Shown here one piece after another: positions 27,301-41,200 of a stretch of DNA of 64,000 nt (positions are counted from its first letter, which is position 1; each line of letters starts with the position of its first letter). The notes beneath the pieces were generated by a model. The model made no database searches, was not told where the DNA came from, and was given only the letters and a program-made list of their open reading frames with translations. This stretch comes from Branchiostoma belcheri (taxonomy: Eukaryota > Chordata > Leptocardii > Amphioxiformes > Branchiostomatidae). The translations under genes and the position numbers were made by a program. Location of the stretch: assembly GCF_001625305.1 (NCBI RefSeq), contig NW_017804109.1, positions 2,034,673-2,098,672 of the forward strand. Reading direction: 5' to 3'.

Positions 27301-29158
27301 TAAGAACCCTGTTCAAATAATTATAGGAAGTTCAGCACAAATTTTTGCAGGTTATGATCCACAGATCACAGAGTCTGAAGCAGTGGATTGCTCATTCATT
27401 GACAAACCCTGCATTAATTTTTTAAATCAAAAATTTGGATAAGTCAAATTTACTGTGTTGGAAATTACAGACTCAATTTTTTTCCTACAGGTTACTACTG
27501 CCCGAATGGCACAAGCCATCCATACGAGTTCCCCTGCCCTCCTGGCACCTACAACCCTGCTAACTACAGCAGCTCTAACTCATCCTGCCTGGCCTGTTCT
27601 GCTGGGATGTATTGTGATGTGGAGGGGATGGAGGCACCGCGAGGGAACTGCAGCGACGGGTACTACTGCGCCGGGGGGAGCCACACGCCAACCCCCCACC
27701 CCACTTCTGCCATCGGGGGACGCTGCAGGGAGGGGTACTACTGTCCTGCTGGTAAGGCTTCATCCAAGATATTTTTTTTATAAAACTCAACCCTAAAGTT
27801 TGACAGCAAAACCGACATTCTGGCGGCAGCAGCCGGCGTGTCCCTTCCTGCGCTGATTTTGACGGAGATGTTAGAATTAGAACATGCCAGGGGTTCGGTG
27901 TGTTCGATCCAGATCAGTCTATTGTTTTGGATTTTGTCTTGTAGTTTAGGTTCTCTTGCAACAATCTTGCCAAAACCGTGCCAGAGTAGCTATTAAGTAA
28001 AGCATACAAAAAGTTAAGGGAGCAACTGTTGTATTCATAATATACCTATGATGTATACCAAGCTTAATGCACATTTCAACTCTCATCACTGTTTCTCTCT
28101 CGACTGTCCAGGTACTGACCATGAGCTGGAGTGTCCAGGCGGTCAGTTCTGTGACGTGGCCGGTCTGTCGGAGCCTGTGGGACCGTGTGCAGCCGGCTTC
28201 TTCTGCCAGCTGAAGTCCACTACTGCCACACCTCTGGACGGGTCCATGGGAGACGAATGTCCAGCCGGTAAGAACTGCTGAGCTGAATGGTTACTTCACA
28301 ATTATTCTTGCTAAGAAATAGCAATAGGCACTGTCTAGTTTTCCTTTATGGTGAAAATTCCTAACGTTTTTCCAGGTTACTACTGTGAGGAGGGTTCAGC
28401 CTACCCCTCCCCCTGTTCCCCTGGTACCTACAGCTCCAGTAAGAGGAACACCAACGTTACCGACTGCAGGCCTTGTAGCTTTGGGGAGTACTGTGGAGAC
28501 TACAACATGACAACCACCTCAGGTATGGGCTCTTTAATAGTTAGATATGTTAGTAACAGTTTTGTAGCTCTTCCTGTTATTTAGGTAGGACAAATCTATG
28601 AGGAGGAAGACAGTACTCCAACTTCATCCTGACGTGTTACCTTTGTTAGGATATCTTGAGAGACAAAGATGAAGAAAAAAAACTGCACCAATGTGACAAA
28701 AGATTTGGTTGGCTTGAAGGAAAAATTAGCTTGATTATCCACCTCAAGTTTTCACCAAAACTTAACACAAAATATATATTGCAGGCTTGAAGATGTCTTC
28801 TCAATCTGCTGTTGCATTATTTCCATTGAATGAGAACGAGTTTCATTGCCCTGTGTGTAATTTCTCGTCACCTAGGCAACTGCAGCGCCGGTTTCTACTG
28901 CCCGAGAGGGGAGGACGTCCCCGACAGGCTGCAATGCCCTGTGGGATACTTCTGCCCCGAGGGTTCCCATCAGCCAACCATCTGCCCCAGCGGATGGTAT
29001 CAGGATCAGCTCGGCCAATCAGATTGCACCATCTGCCCCGGCGGATACTACTGCGACAACAGCTTTGGTGAGAAAACTGTGTTGATTTATAGATTTTATA
29101 TTTATTACCTCCATGAAAAATGGAGGTTTTGTTTTTGGCCTGTGTGTATTGTGTGTAC

Positions 29159-29230
<72 letters not shown>

Positions 29231-32200
29231 TACCGCAGGTTGTTTATAGACAATGTACTTCCAAGACTCGGCTAAATGTCAGGGATATCAGAAATGGTTG
29301 TCATGGATATCAGGCAGATCATTTCAAGACGTGGTGGTTTCTCCTTCGGAACAGGTTTTACCTCAGCGATCTTCTACACCGAGGATGTGGCCCCTTCACA
29401 GGGAGATGACTCGTGGCTGCCTGGTTCAAAGTCAAATGCTCGCCATGGCCGACAGCCGACTGCCCCCGAGGCCTTGCCTGATTTTAGTAATAGTCGATGG
29501 TTGAGAAACCAGACTTCAGGGGGAGGATCGGTAGCAGGCAAGATCAGTGTTAAACCCTCAGGATTAAAGGAGGGATTGCGGGAATGCAGTCACCGTGTGT
29601 CGGTGGAAGTCGATAGTAACAGGCGGATCAATTCCTGGAACTTCAATAACAGTGGGGTTTAATTACAGGTGCCAATGTGCCAATCTTGACAGGTGTGTGT
29701 GACTTCGTCCAGGTGATATTAACCAAGGTTTTGTGCGGCAGGTGTGGCTGAGTTGGTGGCAGGTGTTGCAGTGTTGAGGACAGGTGTGACAGGTGTACAG
29801 GTGTTCAGACCAGTCTAAGCTCACTCCCGTTTCTCCCCCAGGTGTGGTTGTTGTGAACGGCAGTGTGGAGTGTCCAGCCGGGTACTTCTGTCCGCCCGGC
29901 ACGCAGCGGTACAACCAGTGGCCGTGCCCGCGCGGGACCTACGGGAACTCCACCGGATTCAACTCATCCGCAGACTGTAGCCCATGCACAGGTATGGCTA
30001 TGTACCAGCTTGAGCAGGACATTTAAAATAAGATCTTAAAATTCAGTGTGCCAAATTCTGGGGTACAATGATATGAATCAAAAAGTAAAAGAAAACGATG
30101 CTTATTGTTAAAGCTGCAAAGTCCCCTCACAGTTTGAACATGGAATTGCCTTGTCTGCTTCAGGCGGATTCTACTGTGGCGATGTCGGCCTCACATCCCC
30201 GTCTGGTCCCTGCTCTGCCGGCTACTTCTGCAAACAGTATGCCGAAACTCGCACTCCAAACCAGACAACCGACGCAAATATCTGCCCACAGGTATGGGGA
30301 TTTTCTTAGGCAAACGATACATTTAGAATTGGTTTTAACTACGAAACTAGAGAAACACAAAGCACCTTAAACATACATTCAAGTGAGTTAGTAAATTTTG
30401 GATTGAAAGAAGAAGTCTCCGTGCAAAAGTCGCTTTACTTTTAAATTTGTTGTGTCAATAAAGTTCTTAATTTATTCCGTGCAGGGCTCGTACTGTGAGG
30501 AGGGTACAGCAGAGCCTGTGGACTGCCCTGCGGGAACGTTTGGAGGTACAGAAGGGCTGATGAACGTGAGCTCCTGCACCGCCTGCCTGGCCGGGTCCTA
30601 CTGCGAGACTCCCGGACTCACCGAGGTGGAAGGTGAGAACACAGAACTTGGTTGCAAATGTGAAATGATTTTAGTATGTTCTTCAATGTGCCAGCAATGG
30701 TGGCAAATGTGAAATGATCTAAAAATGTTCTTCAATGTGCCAGCAATGGTTGCAAATGTGAAATGATTTTAATGTTCTTCAATGTGCCAGCTATGGTTGC
30801 AAATGTGAAATGATTTTAATGTTCTTCAATGTGCCAGCTATGGTTGCAAATGTGAAATGATTTTAGTATGTTCTTCAATGTGCCAGCAATGGTTGCAAAT
30901 GTGAAATGATTTTAGTATGTTCTTCAATGTGCCAGCAATGGTTGCAAAATTTAATGTGAAATGATTTTAGTATGTTCTTCAATGTGCCAGCAATGGTCCA
31001 TTTTTTGATGTGCTATAAACTCTGTATGGCCTAGCAAACTTGTTGCAGTATTTATTTGTCGTTCTTACAGTTAAAAATGTGTTGCCATTGTGTAGGTTTG
31101 ACTTTAAAGTTAGTTTCATGCTTTTCATGCCTTCTCCATGATTGTAATAAATAACATGTTTCCACCCCCACCCCACTTCTAGGCCCCTGCTCCCCTGGTT
31201 ACTACTGTGAGGAGGGAGCATCCACCCGGACTGACATCATCTGCCCTGCTGGTCACTTCTGCCCCCAGGGGTCGCCAACGCCCTCCCGCTGTCCTCAGGC
31301 GACCTTTAACCCCTACACAGGCCTGAACAGCTCCTCCCAGTGCACACAATGTACCGAGGGCAGCTACTGTGGGACTGAAGGTGAGATATGTCACTCCGCA
31401 TTCCTAACCATAACCCTACCCTAACCCTAGTCCCCATACACAGGCCTAAACAGTTCTTCACTGTGTACAGCCCATATTTCTATCACTCCTTGTAGCCAGC
31501 CCCGGCCTAATATTATAGCATTATCTATGATGGTGTTCTATCATTAAATTCAAATATGTATGGCAGTCGGAATTTGTGAACATTTCAGTTTTCTGGCATT
31601 GGTGAACATTGTGAACCAAGCATTCAGCATAGACAAAGTCTTTAGTGACAGAATAAGTACTAGAAAGAACCTGCATTGTTGTTTTTTTCTGACTAGAGTA
31701 AGTTAGGTTATCTGGTAAATGTATAATATAGTTTCCCTCACATCTGCAGACATCCTTCATGTGTAAGATGTATGTTCCCACTGCAGGTCTGACAGAGCCC
31801 AGTGGAGCCTGCGAGCCGGGCTACTACTGCCCCGGCGGCCAGAACAGCTCACGTCCTGCAGAGTTTGCCTGCTGGGTGGGCCACTACTGCCCGCTCAACT
31901 CGTCTGAGCCTCTGCCTTGTGACAACGGCACACACACCAACCACACACACGCGGACGAGTGCTACACATGTCCTCAGGGATGGTAAGGACACTATTCCTA
32001 AAATTATTATGTCTCAGTGTATATTATAAGTGTTGACATCATTTTAGTTTTTTTGCTAGTTAGTTGTCTTGTATGTTGTTGAATGGCCGGGTGGTTAGGC
32101 AAGCGGACAAAAGACCGAGAGGTCACAGGTTTGATTCCTGCCATCCCTGGCTAGAAGGTTTGTCCTTGGAAAAGGCACTTAAACATGACTTGCTTCACTC

Positions 32201-35200
32201 CACCCAGATGTAAAATGGGTACCTGTATTCGATTGAGCAGGTAAAATGCAGTGGAAGGAGAGAGATGGTCTTCCCTATATACACAGGGGATTAACTCACT
32301 GTCCCTATGGCCTGTAAAATTCTACAATGCAGGCAAACCTTAGTGTAACCTACCGTTCACATTGTCCGTTCTGTTCCCAGGTACTGCCTGAATGGGCAGG
32401 TGGTGGGGACCTGCCCGGCGGGGTACTACTGTCCGGAGGGAACCGCCTTCGACTGGCGGCCGTGCCCGAGGGGAACATACAGCAACGACACAGGACTGTG
32501 GGAGGAGCCGCAGTGCCAGGCCTGCGCTGGCGGACACTACTGCAGCAGTCTGCAGGCTACCGCAGTCACGGACCAGTGTGACGCAGGTTTGTGGCCCTTT
32601 GTTGTCAGTTAAACAGTTGACAAACCAAAAAAGGTTTGTGCATGGACCTTCGTCTGCTGTTGTGTGATTCAATTTATGTACTTTTCAACTCACAACAAAC
32701 AGATTTGAGGCTGTTGTTTAGTGTAATGTTGTCTGAACATCAGATTCTGGTTCAATTTCCACACCGTTTAACTGCCAAGTTGTTTTTCAGGGAGGCCCAG
32801 TCTCCTAAAAATCACAGTGACTTAGAACCAGTCACTAAGTTTGATTTATGCCTGTTGCTGTTACACTTGTAGTCTAGTTTTCAGTTTAGTGTGATTATTA
32901 CATGTATGTAAGAAACCAACTGATTCTGCATTAAGTGACGGGTCTCTGATATAACCAGTATGAAGTTCCTGTATCTCGGCCATGTTATGTTGTCGTTCTG
33001 ACCTGACTGCCCTTCTCCAGGTTACTACTGTGAGTACGGGGTGGACAGACCGAGGCCAGATGGAGACTACAACGCCACTCTCATCAACGGCACATGTCAG
33101 CTGCTAGGTAAGGTTCTGTCTGGAGAAAGGGTCATTATTATGAAAGATTTCTTTCAACCACAATCATGTAATATGTAATAATAAGGAATAGTGATAGTGA
33201 TAAATTTCCTCACTCATGCAAGTTTCCTATATTGTATGATATAAAATTTATAGATATCCAATTTGTATACATTAAGAACGTTAAGGCAAGCTTAGTAAAA
33301 TCTAAATGTACATTTGATGATAAAGCAGAATAGACTTAACAAACTTTTAAAATTAACAAGTCAACAGTTGAAAGTAGGAAGGAGAGCAATTCACAGTCAT
33401 TTTAAAGTTCAGCCAGCCAAGACTCTTTATATTTGTTTCGTGATTGTCTTTGGCAATTCAACTCCTACCTACATGTTTTTCTGCCATGTCATGTGTGTAT
33501 AGTGTTGCCAGTTTCTGTGAATATTATCTGATGATGCAGTACCAATTGTTCCTGCTAGGTGGCATGACAGGAGTGGGCGGCATCTGTCCTGTGGGGCACT
33601 ACTGCCCGCGAGGAACCACCCACCCCAAACCCTGCGGATCCGGTTCCCATAGCAACACAACGGGACTGGCTACCTGCATCAACTGTCCAGCAGGACACTA
33701 CTGTCTGCAGGGTAGGGCATGTCAACTGTTTCTTTCTTGTGTTTTTGTATATTAAACTAGAGTTGATTTAATTTGACAGCCACAGCGAATGAGAACCCTT
33801 GTCCTGCCGGCTCCTACTATAACCTTCTTCTTCTTCTTCTTCTTCCTCTAACAACCCCGTAAGGGGTATCGCTGGAGGGGGGGGGGAGGTGCGTGGACCT
33901 TACAGTAGAGAGGCCCGAAAGGCCTCCACAGATTGTGCCTGTACGGCCTGGGCAGGTAAACTGTTCCACTCTCGTATCGAGCGTGGGAAAAATGAGAATT
34001 TGAAACAGTCTTTCGTTGCAGGAATAATATTGTATTTAAAGGCGTGGCTACCTCTGGTGCGCCGCTGTGCAGGAATAAGATATTGTTCAGAGGGTATGTG
34101 CATGTGACCGTGAGTTATTTTGAACATTGTAGTCAGACGTGCCTCTCTTCTTCTGTTTGCAAGAGTGGGCCATTGGAGTTTTTGCAACATTTCGGTCACA
34201 CTACTGGTGCGGGCGTAGTCATTCATGACCATCCGGGCTGCCCTGCGTTGTACGCGCTCAACTGCCTGCACCCCACCAGCTGTGTAGGGGTCCCACACTG
34301 AGGCGCAGTACTCGAGTTGAGGGCGTACCAGGGCTTTATAGCAAGTGTTTTTGACTTGCGATGTGCAATGGTATAAGTTACGCCGGATAACTCCCAAGGT
34401 CCTGTTTGCCTTACCAGTAGCGTGAGCAATGTGAGCATCCCAACGCATGTCGTTGGAGATGTGAACTCCCAAGTAAGGGTACGATTTTACAGTCGTAAGA
34501 TTTACCGAGCAAAGACTATACTGCGTAACAAGTGGTCTACGTTTGCGTGTAATGTGAATAGTATGACATTTAGCTGGGTTAAAATTCATTTGCCAACGAT
34601 CCTGCCACTCGGTCAGCGCGTCCAGGTCGGCCTGTAAGCCCTGGGCGTCTGTCGGGCTCTTAATAACCCGGTATAACAAACAGTCGTCGGCAAACAAACG
34701 TACGTTACTATTAACTATGTCGGGCAAATCATTTATGTAAAGGAGAAAAAGAAGCGGGCCCAAGACCGTGCCCTGAGGCACACCGGACGTAACCCTTGAG
34801 GGTTTGGAGGATTCGCCGTCAAGAACTACGGTCTGTGTCCGCTCCGTTAGAAAGGCTTTGAGCCAGGACAAGATGTGTCCCTTGATGCCGTAGTGCTGGA
34901 GCTTACTCAGCAGGCGTTGATGCGGTACCGTATCAAACGCCTTGCTGAAGTCCAGCACCACGGCATCAATTTGAAGGTTTTGGTCAAGACCATGTGCTAG
35001 ATCATGGGTAGTTACTAGTAGTTGGGTCTCACACGAAAGTCCTTTTCGGAAACCATGCTGTACCGGGCATAAAATATTGTATTTGTCAAGATGGGACATT
35101 ATATGGCAGTGCACAATATGTTCTAAAATTTTACTACAAACAGACGTCAGTGAGACTGGCCGGTAGTTTGCTGGCGCAGCCTTGTCACCTTTTTTATAGA

Positions 35201-38200
35201 TAGGTGTGATGTTTGCAGACCTCCAATCTAGAGGCACATCACCAGTGGTTAGGGATTGTGTGAAAATGACTGTTAATATAGGTGAGACCTGGGTAGCTAC
35301 AGTTTTTAATAGCCTAGGTGATAGCCCGTCTGGGCCCGTTGCTTTATTTGGATTTAAATTTGTGAGTAGCTTGGCTACCCCTTCCACTGATACCTTGAGC
35401 TCTGGTGTGGTCGGTATTGAAGGTTCACCAAGGGTTGGGATGATATTAGTGTCTTCCTTAGTAAAAACCGACTCAAACTGTTCCCCGAGGGCCTCTGCCT
35501 TCTCTTTGGGGTCTGCTGTGAGGACTCCCTGGTGCCTTATGGCAGCTGTATCAGTGGAGTCTTGTCTAATAGATTTTATATAGTTCCAAAAAGCTTTGGG
35601 ACTCTCTTGTATGTTAGCCTCTAAGTAACTTGAGGTGTATTCTTTGTGAGCTTTCTTAACCCTGTGCTTAACCCCTCTTCTACATGTTTTAAATTTAGAC
35701 CAGGCATCTTGGGTGTTTAATTTCTTTAAACCTGACCATGTAATTAACTGTACCTGACGTTATATTTCCCAGAATTAATTATGCCCAATATTCCCTATAT
35801 ATTACCCAGGCTCAGACCAGTACGAGGACAAGCCCTGTCCCCCAGGCCACTACTGTCCCGAGGGGACGGCCACAGCGACAGAGAATCCGTGTCCTGCCGG
35901 CTCCTACTATAACCTGACCATGGCGCGGTCTGTGGGTGACTGCCTGCCCTGCCCAGGCGGGTCCTACTGCGCAACCCCGGGCCTGGACTATCCCACCGGC
36001 CTCTGTCAGGAGGGTGGGTTTAATTTTAAAATTCTTAAATATATAATTTATATTTAACTCTTTTTATGTAGACTGGATTTACTTGAATGTCTCATCTTCT
36101 TACTGATAGATTTTACATTTAAAACACTTTTGAATTTGTATTTAAAGACCTTTTCAAATTTCTGCTTGATGTACAATGCAAGTTATGTTTGCAAAGAGTT
36201 GGCAATGCCTTTATGTGTGTATCAAATAGCCTCTATGTAATTATAGAATCTACTGACAGATACTAAAAAAATTTAGCGTCTGTTGCCATATTTTTCTAGT
36301 TTTCTTTTTCAGTTTTTGGTCTTTCATCCATTGTTACACCTTTGAAAACAACTATGTTGCTGTTATTGTCTATGATCTAAGCCCCTGCCTTCCCTTGCAG
36401 GCTGGTACTGTTCCGGTAACTCCACATCTGCCACCCCCGCTACAAATGGAGGGGAGTGTCAGCCGGGGTACTTCTGTCCAGAGGGGTCCTCCTCCCCGCA
36501 GCTCTGCAGCCCTGGCATGTACTGTCAGACAACAGGGCTCCCTCTACCCACCGGAAACTGTACTGCAGGTAAGTACTGTCAGACAACAGGGCTCCCTCTA
36601 CCCACTGGAAACTGCACTGCAGGTAAGTACTGTCAGACACCAGGGCTCCCTCTACCCACTGGAAACTGTACTGCAGGTAAGTACATGTACTGTCAGACAC
36701 CATGGCTCCCTCTACCCACCAGAGACTGTACTGCAGGTAAGTACTGTCAGACCCCAGGGCTCCCAAATGCATGTGTGATAATCATTATACTCTACCATAA
36801 TAAAATAACTACCAGAAGGCAAATATGAACCTTCTCAACTTCTGAAATTGTCATTTATTGTTCCTGTTTGTACCTTCCAGGCTACTACTGTACCCTGGGA
36901 GCTCGGTTCCCCAACCCTGTGGACAACTCCACGGGCGACCTCTGTCCTAAAGGTCACTACTGCCCCATGGGCAGTGCCGCCCCCCTCCCCTGCCCCACCG
37001 GAACCTTCCTCGACTCCACACAGAACGATGCGGAGGCAGACTGCCTGGCCTGTCCCCTGGGGGAGCACTGCCCCGGGGTGGGGAGGCCGCTATCCGCAGG
37101 AGCCTGCAACCCAGGCTACTACTGCCCCGGTGGCCAGAACGTCTCACAACCTGCTGACTACGGGTAGGATTTGTGGGAAATGCTAAGTAAGGGCTGATGT
37201 AGTTGATGAAGAAAATCGTAGCTAACTGTTAAATAAATTTTTTACAATTTGTGGCCAGAAGCAAGAGCTTAGACAAATAGCTAACTATAGGGAAAGAGCA
37301 TTTGATGCTCTGGAATACCATGCAGTCTCCACATTGCATGTAAAAAAGGTTGCATCACATACAAGAATGTTTAACTTCTTGACAGTGCAAACTTTGACCA
37401 TATTATTTCCCATTCAGAGAGCTTCATACAATTCTTCATACAATTTTTAAAAAACATCACTGATACTATAGTGCTACTAATAATACTAATTTATATTCAG
37501 TATTTTAATGGTTAGAAATATTCTGATTTCTCCTGCAGCTGTCCTGTTGGTCACTACTGCGAGTCGGGAGCGCACACCCCCGTGAGGTGTGAGAATGGAA
37601 CGTACCAAGACGAGGAGCTGCAGAGCTCCTGCAAGGCCTGCCCATCAGGCTACTTCTGCGACAACACGGTGACCTATGTGGTCTTGGACAACACCACTAC
37701 CACCTGCCCCATGGGGTACTACTGCCCGGAGGGGACCAGATATGCAAACGAGTTCCCCTGTCCAAATGGAACCTTCAACAACAGGTATGAGTTACTTATA
37801 CATGTACTTCAACCATATTATTCTAACATGTACATTCTGTCTCATACCTGTATTCAATAGACTATGGTTTTAAAATGTTACTGATGGAAGGTGGATGCTA
37901 TCTGAAACATCTCTCAGTAACCGTTTTCAGAATTTGACAAGTTGCTTCTGATTCAGTAGCCTTAAAAAGTTTGTAGGATGTACAATAACCAAAGAATCCT
38001 ACCCTCATAGTGTTCACAGCATGAGGTTAGAAACTGCTTAGTGTTCAAAGTATTTAAGGCATGATTATTGACATGTTGGTGAAGGTTAGACATCCAGGTA
38101 ATAAGATACGCCAAAAAAACAGTTACTCAAGCAACTGGATATGATTTCCAAAACCATATCCAGTTGCTTGACTAACTGTTTTTTGGCGCATGATTATTGA

Positions 38201-41200
38201 CATTGAACCTTTTTTTCAAACACCTGCACACGCCTTTTTAACATTGACATCATTTCATTAAGTATTACACTCAGCTGCCTACTGAGATATATTTTTGTTG
38301 TTTCTCCCCCAGAACTGGTTTGAGACAGTCCAGCCAGTGCAGCCGGTGCCTGGGCGGTCACTACTGCCCCATGCCAGGCCTGGTCAGTCCGTTTGACCAG
38401 TGCGACGCCAGCTACTTCTGCCAGGAGGGAGCTGAAACCTCCACACCAAACCAAGGTCAGGATCTACAGAAGTCTGTTATTCCAATGCACACAGTAGAAT
38501 AGTAACCACTAAGTGCAGGGCAAATAGATAAACATCAAAATAGTTCCTATTACATTTGGTACGTCGATGAAGGTTAGACATCCAGGTAATAAGATACGCC
38601 AAATTACTCAAGCAGTTACTTGGATTTCCAAAATCATATCCAGTTGCTTGATTACCTGTTTTTTGGCGTATTACATTTGGTAATTTTGTCCGAGGCTATG
38701 AGACTCTATGTCAGCAATTTTGTCTCTCAGAGACACACAGTATTTCATATATATTTCAATCTTTGGTCGGTCGGTCGGTCGGTCGGTCGGTCGGTCGGTC
38801 GGTCGGTCGGTAGGTAGGTAGGTAGGTAGGTAGGTAGGTAGGTAGGTAGGTAGGTAGGATTGCCACAATGAATTGGATAGCTTGAGCTATACCGTTGGGG
38901 AGTAGGGGTGACAGGTTAATTGACGGCACTTAAATATCATGACTGCAACACTGATTCACATTCATATTGTCATATACATACAAGTAGCGCAGTGCATTAA
39001 GTCACTGCTATCACTGGGAAATTTTGTATCTGCTCTTAAAGTAAAGAAAATTTCAATGTGCGCCCCGGCCAGCTTTTTTAAAAAGCTTTTCTTGTTTTAC
39101 CATCTGCAGGTGCTGATGCCGACATCTGTCCCGAAGGATTCTTCTGTCCCCAAGGAACGTCCAACCCCTCAGCCTGCCCAAAGGGAACGTACAGTAACAC
39201 CACGGGGCTGAGGGAGGAAGGGGACTGTACATTATGTCCTGCAGGGGAGTACTGCGGAGAGGTGGCCATGACTGACACCAGTGGGCTGTGTGACGCAGGG
39301 TAAGGGTGGTGAAACTGAATGGATAGAGGGAAGGAAAAGATTGGGATGGATGAAATGGGCAGTAAACATAAGCAATTGACTTACATGTACCTGAAAAGAA
39401 AAATTAAAGAAAAGATATTTGTAAAAAAATGTTTCCAAACATAATTTTTTTCATGCAAACACTTGTTAAACATTGACATTATTAGTATCGGTCAGCAGCC
39501 TATTGAGATATATTTTTGTTGTTTCTCATTGACGAAATTTTGACATTGTTTTTGTTACCGTTGAACTTCAGGTACTTCTGTGAGCTGGGATCCTCCCATG
39601 CCAGGAACATCTCCTGTCCCTCGGGCCACTACTGTCCCCAGGGGTCGGGCAGCCCCACCCCCTGCCCCAGGGGAACCTACAGCATTGCCACAAACAACCA
39701 GAACGTCTCGCAGTGCGACCCGTGTGATCCTGGCAAGTTCTGCAACCAGACTGGTGAGGGACTCATATCCACTCTAGTTGATAAATAGTGTTGTTCAGTC
39801 CTGTTTTGTCATACATTTTGTGGGAAGTTTATTATGCTGTATTGTTTGTCAACAATGCTGTCAAACATCAGTGGAAAGTAAAATCTGAATCTCTGAAATA
39901 GAATCAGTTATTACAGTTTGAACCTTCTCCCTTATACATGTACTTAACCTCGCAACAAATTTGTGCCAGAAAGCCACCTCACCAAAGTTGTTCAATCTCC
40001 TACATGTTCAATCATAGAGAATTTGGGTTATATTATCAGAATTGCTCAATAGGTGATAACCATGCATACTGTCAGGCATTTACAGTTACTAAGTTTCCTG
40101 ACCAGTACCAGGTGATTTTAGACACTAAAAGTGCTAAAGCTGAGTAAATGTTAACTGTTGTCACTCAAGTTTCTTCATGATCACATCAGTATCAGTTTTA
40201 TTTAAAACTAACTGGCATGTCACATATACAATGAATGAAAATACGTCAGATTTTTGCATTGTTATTATTATTAACATTATCTCCCCCCAGGCCTGTCCAG
40301 CCCTTCAGGCGACTGTGACCCTGGGTTCTACTGCCCAGGGGGAGACGACGTCCCCACCCCTGGGGGAACTCCCTGCCCCATCGGCCTGCACTGTCCCCAG
40401 GGGAGCCCAGCCCCCGTCCCCTGTGAGCCGGGAACGTTCACTAACCTGACCCAGACCTGGGAGTGCCTGACGTGTCCGGCCGGGTACTACTGTGTACCGG
40501 AGGAGGTTATAGAAGGTAAGACTGAGTGTACTACTGATCACAGATATACCCGTTTACTGCCCTTCAGTATAGCAGAGAAGCTTTGCTGGTATACAGAGGC
40601 AACTGTTCGTATTACAGCATGCAACTTGTGATACCCTGTATGCCCAACTTCTAATGTGTAAACTGCCTACAAGAGGACAATCATACTTGGTAGCTAGCTT
40701 CATTTTATGATATTTTATAGATATGATACATGTAATTGTGGAAATTTCTAATATTCTTGCAGTATAATATATACTACTTACATTCCAGAGTTCTCTACTT
40801 AAATGCAGTTCAGCACCAAGGACAGTAGTGTTTGTTATGGTATAGTCACTGTGGTTAGTGTTACATGTTCAGTACCAAGGACAGGGATTGTTGTTATCCC
40901 TATAGTATAGTCACTGTGGTTAGTGTTACATGTTCAGTACCAAGGACAGGGATTGTTGTTATCCCTACAATATGGTCACTGGTCGGTGCTGTATGTTCAG
41001 TACCAAGGACAGGGATGGTTGTTATCCCTACAATATGGTCACTGGTTGGTGCTGTATGTTCAGTACCCAGGACAGGGATGGTTACCTCTACTTTTCCTCA
41101 CTGTTGCAGGTAACTCCACCTCTGGCTACAGACTGTGTCCGCGAGGTTACTACTGTCCGGAGGGAACCGGTCGGAACTGGACCGACTGTCCGCCTGGAAC

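Noticed and set aside
36515-36772. CRISPR-like array
   Set aside because: Repeats are contiguous, in frame with the exon and have no spacers; the DNA is eukaryotic.
38764-38858. Coding Gly/Arg-Ser repeat
   Set aside because: Pure tetranucleotide microsatellite with no exon phase or borders.
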